From Candidatus Phelpsiimicrobium noxiivivens (GTDB taxonomy: Bacteria > Omnitrophota > Gorgyraeia > Velamenicoccales > Velamenicoccaceae), in the NCBI GenBank assembly GCA_001873995.1, contig MNVR01000001.1:1-33050 (forward strand): a DNA stretch of 33,050 nt, read 5' to 3'. The position numbers were made by a program, and so were the translations under genes. Each line of letters begins with the position of its first letter. Positions within the stretch are counted from its first letter, which is position 1. Below the pieces are notes generated by a model, which did no database searches, was not told the origin of the DNA, and saw nothing but the letters and a program-made list of their open reading frames with translations. Positions 30,463 to 33,050 of the stretch are shown piece by piece.

Positions 30463-32649
30463 CTAACGCCCCTTAGCCAGCATCAAGGAATGACAGGCCA
30501 ACACTATAGGGCTTGCGATAAAAACGGTAGAATAGCAGCCGATGATAAAACCAAACAACAAAGCCAGCGCGAATGAATTCAGGATCTCTCCGCCCCAGAA
30601 GAACATCGCGGCTACGACCAACAACGTGGCAAAAGATGTCAATATTGTCCTGGCTAAAGTCTGATTGACCGCGAGATTGATTACATCCTTCAGGGTAACT
30701 TTAAACTTCACCCTCATTAATTCCCTGACTCGGTCATAAATGACAATGGTGTCATTAATAGAATAACCAGCTATGGTCAAAAGCGCTGTTACAATAAGAA
30801 GGTCTATCTGCCTGCCCATAAATACCAGAAAACCCGCGGTAAGTATGACGTCATGAAGAATGGCAAACACACCACCCACGGCAAAATCAAAATGCTTGAA
30901 TCTGATACCCACATAAACAAGGATGCCCAAAAGAGAATATATGATAGCCGAAAGAGCCTTCTTTTTAAGGTCGCGGCCAACAGTAGGCCCTATTTTTTCT
31001 ATGCGCATAACCTCAAACTTATCATTAGGGAAATTCTTTATGAATTCACCCTGCACGACTTCAGCGGATTCCGATGGACTGCGGATAATGACCTGCCGTG
31101 GATTTTCCTTTACCTGCTGGATACTAACGTCAGCTTTTCCTGCAGCCTTTAGAGAATTCCTCAACGCCTCAATTGAAATAGGTTTCTGAAAAACATACTC
31201 CTGCAGCTGGCCTCCTGAGAATTCAACACCGTAGGCCGCGCTCTTTTTAGAAATAATAGCAGCGGAGCCCACAATAAATATCAGACCTGAAAGGACGTAA
31301 CAGAACCACCTCTTAGAAATAAAATCAATGTGAGTTTCTTTCTTGATAAAACTTCGGAAATTCAACGTCTTTAATTTATTATTCATTAAGAGATAATCAA
31401 AGATAACGCGCGTAACTACTATGGCTGTAAAAAGACTTGCCAGAAGGCCTATTGTCAACGTTACCGCAAAACCGCGTATCGGGCCTGTTCCGAACTGAAA
31501 AAGAAAAAACGCGGCTATAAGGGTCGTAAGGTTAGAATCAAATATGGCGGAAAATGCCTTATCGTAACCATTGGCTACAACCGTCCTAATAGGCTTTCCC
31601 AATTTTATTTCTTCTCTCATTCTTTCATTAATAAGAACATTCGCGTCAACCGCCATACCGATAGTCAGAAGGATACCAGCTATACCTGGTAGAGTCAGCG
31701 TCCCATGGAACAATGCCATACCTCCCATAATAATAAGGATGTTCAAAAGCAACGCGAAATCCGCGATCAAACCTACGGGCCCGTAATAAAATACCATGAA
31801 GACAAAAACCATTAATGCGCCCACAAGCGAAGCAAAGACTCCTTTTCTTATGGAATCCTGGCCTAAAAGCGGGCCCACAGTCCTCTCTTCTTCAACTACC
31901 AAAGGCGCCGGTAAAGCGCCTGAACGAAGGACAATGGCCAGGTCTTTTGCCTCATCCGGAGTAAACCTGCCTGTTATCACAGCTTCGCCGCTTGGTATAG
32001 CCTCGTTAATGCGCGGCGCCGAATAGATCTTACCATCTAAAACAATAGCCAGGCGCTGGCCAACGTTATTTTTTGTGACTTGCGCGAATTTATTTATGCC
32101 GTCGCCCTTTAATTTCATAGCTACAATAGGCTGGCCAAAAGAACCCTCATCAAACTTGACATCCGCGGTATCTAAGTATTCTCCTGTCAGATCAGCTTTT
32201 TTATGCAAAAGGAGTTTTTCGCCTTCAATTTCTTTGAGCTCCATACCTTCAGCGACGTTTCCGGCTAAAGCGTCAGATATGGCCTTTGTGTCTGAGCTCA
32301 CAAGTTTAAATTCAAGCATTGCGGTGCGGCCTATAAGTTCTAGCGCCCTTTTTCTGTCAGTCATGCCCGGAAGCTGAACCACTATCTGATCAATGCCCTG
32401 GATCTGGACCATGGGCTCTTTGACGCCAAATTCATCTATGCGGTTACGTACGACCTCAAGGGCCCGTTCCACCGCGTCAGGCCGCGCTTTTTCTTCGATC
32501 TGCGCTGTATCCACGCGCAATATAAGATACATACCACCCTGCAGGTCAAGCCCAAGATTAATACGCTTCTCCAGGGGAAAAATAAGAAAAATACATACGG
32601 CTATAATGCCTACGATCAGATACACCCTGTACAAAAGATTCTTTTGCAT
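30463..32649 (-). CDS. secDF: Fused protein-export membrane protein SecDF
   Basis: Proton-driven SecYEG partner that pulls exported proteins across the membrane. 728 aa, SecD (1 to ~420) and SecF fused. SecD: first helix 8-25, GLDLQGGMYL, the periplasmic P1 domain with RIDEFGVKEPMVQIQG and IVVQLPGM, helix-four motif GMAVDANVLINERMREE. SecF: GVEFSGGQLQEYVF and AGYSINDTIVIYDRVRE. Twelve membrane helices are expected. The ATG has a strong AAGGAG site seven bases upstream. yajC lies upstream, as usual. Confidence 0.97.
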   Translation of the reverse strand: MQKNLLYRVYLIVGIIAVCIFLIFPLEKRINLGLDLQGGMYLILRVDTAQIEEKARPDAVERALEVVRNRIDEFGVKEPMVQIQGIDQIVVQLPGMTDRKRALELIGRTAMLEFKLVSSDTKAISDALAGNVAEGMELKEIEGEKLLLHKKADLTGEYLDTADVKFDEGSFGQPIVAMKLKGDGINKFAQVTKNNVGQRLAIVLDGKIYSAPRINEAIPSGEAVITGRFTPDEAKDLAIVLRSGALPAPLVVEEERTVGPLLGQDSIRKGVFASLVGALMVFVFMVFYYGPVGLIADFALLLNILIIMGGMALFHGTLTLPGIAGILLTIGMAVDANVLINERMREEIKLGKPIRTVVANGYDKAFSAIFDSNLTTLIAAFFLFQFGTGPIRGFAVTLTIGLLASLFTAIVVTRVIFDYLLMNNKLKTLNFRSFIKKETHIDFISKRWFCYVLSGLIFIVGSAAIISKKSAAYGVEFSGGQLQEYVFQKPISIEALRNSLKAAGKADVSIQQVKENPRQVIIRSPSESAEVVQGEFIKNFPNDKFEVMRIEKIGPTVGRDLKKKALSAIIYSLLGILVYVGIRFKHFDFAVGGVFAILHDVILTAGFLVFMGRQIDLLIVTALLTIAGYSINDTIVIYDRVRELMRVKFKVTLKDVINLAVNQTLARTILTSFATLLVVAAMFFWGGEILNSFALALLFGFIIGCYSTVFIASPIVLACHSLMLAKGR

Positions 32650-32667
32650 ATTACAGCTCCTTAATGT

Positions 32668-32696
32668 TGTATATTAGAGGTATCTTTTCCTTGCAA
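32668..32696 (-). promoter_or_regulatory. Possible secDF promoter
   Basis: TTGCAA (32691-32696), 17 bases, TATACA (32668-32673) in transcript sense. The predicted start of transcription would be at the ribosome site, leaving a very short leader, so confidence is low. The candidate structured motif ends six bases upstream. Confidence 0.3.
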
Positions 32697-32701
32697 CATT
32701 A

Positions 32702-32768
32702 ACTCCGATGCTTGCTCGTAAAGATTAAGCGAGATAGCCTAAACTTTACGAGCGCTCAAGCAAGGAGT
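32702..32768 (-). other. Candidate structured RNA/DNA motif, copy 2
   Basis: Minus-strand fold: ACTCC/GGAGT, internal loop TT/ATC, GCTTG/CAAGC, then CTCGTAAAG-T-TTAGGC against GCTTAA-T-CTTTACGAG with hexaloop TATCTC. Compared with copy 1 (20790-20857), G-C replaces A-U at the end of the second stem and U-A replaces U-G in the outer stem. A G-U wobble on the minus strand would be an A-C mismatch on the plus strand, favouring a minus-strand RNA. It lies between yajC and secDF. Confidence 0.55.
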
Positions 32769-32776
32769 AATATTTC

Positions 32777-33034
32777 CTATCCCTGTTTTTCCAGCCGGGT
32801 AACCGCGGCCTTATCTATCTCAATGCGCGTATTATCGTCAACGCGTAAAACAATCGTCTTATCCTTGACATTTACTATTGTGCCATGGATGCCGCCCATA
32901 GTAACTATCTGATCGTTCTTTTTTAAACCGCTTACCATCTTTGTGAATTCTTTCTGCTGTTTCTGCTGGGGCCGTATCAAAATGAAGTAAAAGATCAAAA
33001 AGATAAGAGCCAAAGGAAGCAGGTTCGCTAACAT
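32777..33034 (-). CDS. yajC: Preprotein translocase subunit YajC
   Basis: Small Sec accessory protein. 85 aa: one transmembrane helix near the N-terminus (about 3-21, LPLALIFLIFYFILIRPQQK), then the family signature KKNDQIVTMGGIHGTIVNVKDKTIVLRVDD. It precedes secDF, as in most bacteria. No ribosome site is visible in the few bases before ATG 33034, and the window ends there, so a slightly different start cannot be excluded. Confidence 0.95.
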   Translation of the reverse strand: MLANLLPLALIFLIFYFILIRPQQKQQKEFTKMVSGLKKNDQIVTMGGIHGTIVNVKDKTIVLRVDDNTRIEIDKAAVTRLEKQG

Positions 33035-33050
33035 TGCTGTTTGTGGATTA

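Overview
This 33 kb window is chromosomal DNA from an uncultured-type anaerobic bacterium. All protein genes and all four tRNA genes that I can support lie on the minus strand, so the genes are read from right to left. The envelope gene set (SurA-like foldase, SecDF, CtpA, bactofilin), moderate GC, folate-dependent CODH/ACS methyl-branch genes and abundant short hairpin repeats suggest a candidate-phylum bacterium, with Omnitrophota (OP3) my best guess. That assignment is inference; no rRNA or marker search was possible.

Layout in transcription order: yajC and secDF (protein export); a shortened mfd-like translocase; a SurA/PpiC foldase; pdxA; rsmA/ksgA; gatC-gatA-gatB (tRNA amidotransferase); ctpA; a divergent polysaccharide deacetylase; tsaD; mgtC; a bactofilin-HTH fusion and an HTH-membrane protein; larB-larC (nickel-pincer cofactor); acsC-acsV-cooC-acsD-acsE (corrinoid half of the Wood-Ljungdahl pathway); tRNA-Met(CAT); two small membrane proteins; tilS; ftsH; folP; cdaA; a 40-codon CdaR-like mini gene; pdxJ; acpS; nnrD; tRNA-Thr; tRNA-Tyr; a double-receiver response regulator; tRNA-Gly. 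Many neighbours overlap by ATGA or are 0-7 nt apart, so long co-transcribed runs are likely. The larB-larC-acsC-acsV-cooC-acsD-acsE block reads as one nickel/corrinoid one-carbon module: MeTr passes methyl from methyl-tetrahydrofolate to the corrinoid protein AcsC/AcsD, AcsV reactivates it, and CooC and LarBC handle nickel chemistry. The catalytic CODH and ACS subunits are not in the window.

The most unusual content is between the genes. (1) tRNA-Gly and tRNA-Thr are each followed by a 120/121-bp repeat with a shared core of about 89 bp. Its edges carry a direct and an inverted copy of the 3' end of that particular tRNA; both tRNAs lack an encoded CCA, while the two tRNAs without the repeat encode it. 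(2) Two 193-bp MITE-like elements share outer arms but have different inner stems; one has rewritten the C-terminus of RsmA. (3) Two ~67-nt motifs, one upstream of secDF and one upstream of the deacetylase gene, share a hexaloop and show compensatory pairing, suggesting an uncharacterised RNA or DNA structure. (4) A 46-bp tandem hairpin repeat lies between tRNA-Tyr and the response regulator. (5) Protein oddities include a mini-Mfd with no D1a, D1b/D3 or D7, a CdaR reduced to its membrane anchor, a DGG-for-DGA change in CdaA, and two adjacent proteins that join the same HTH domain to a bactofilin and to a membrane tail.
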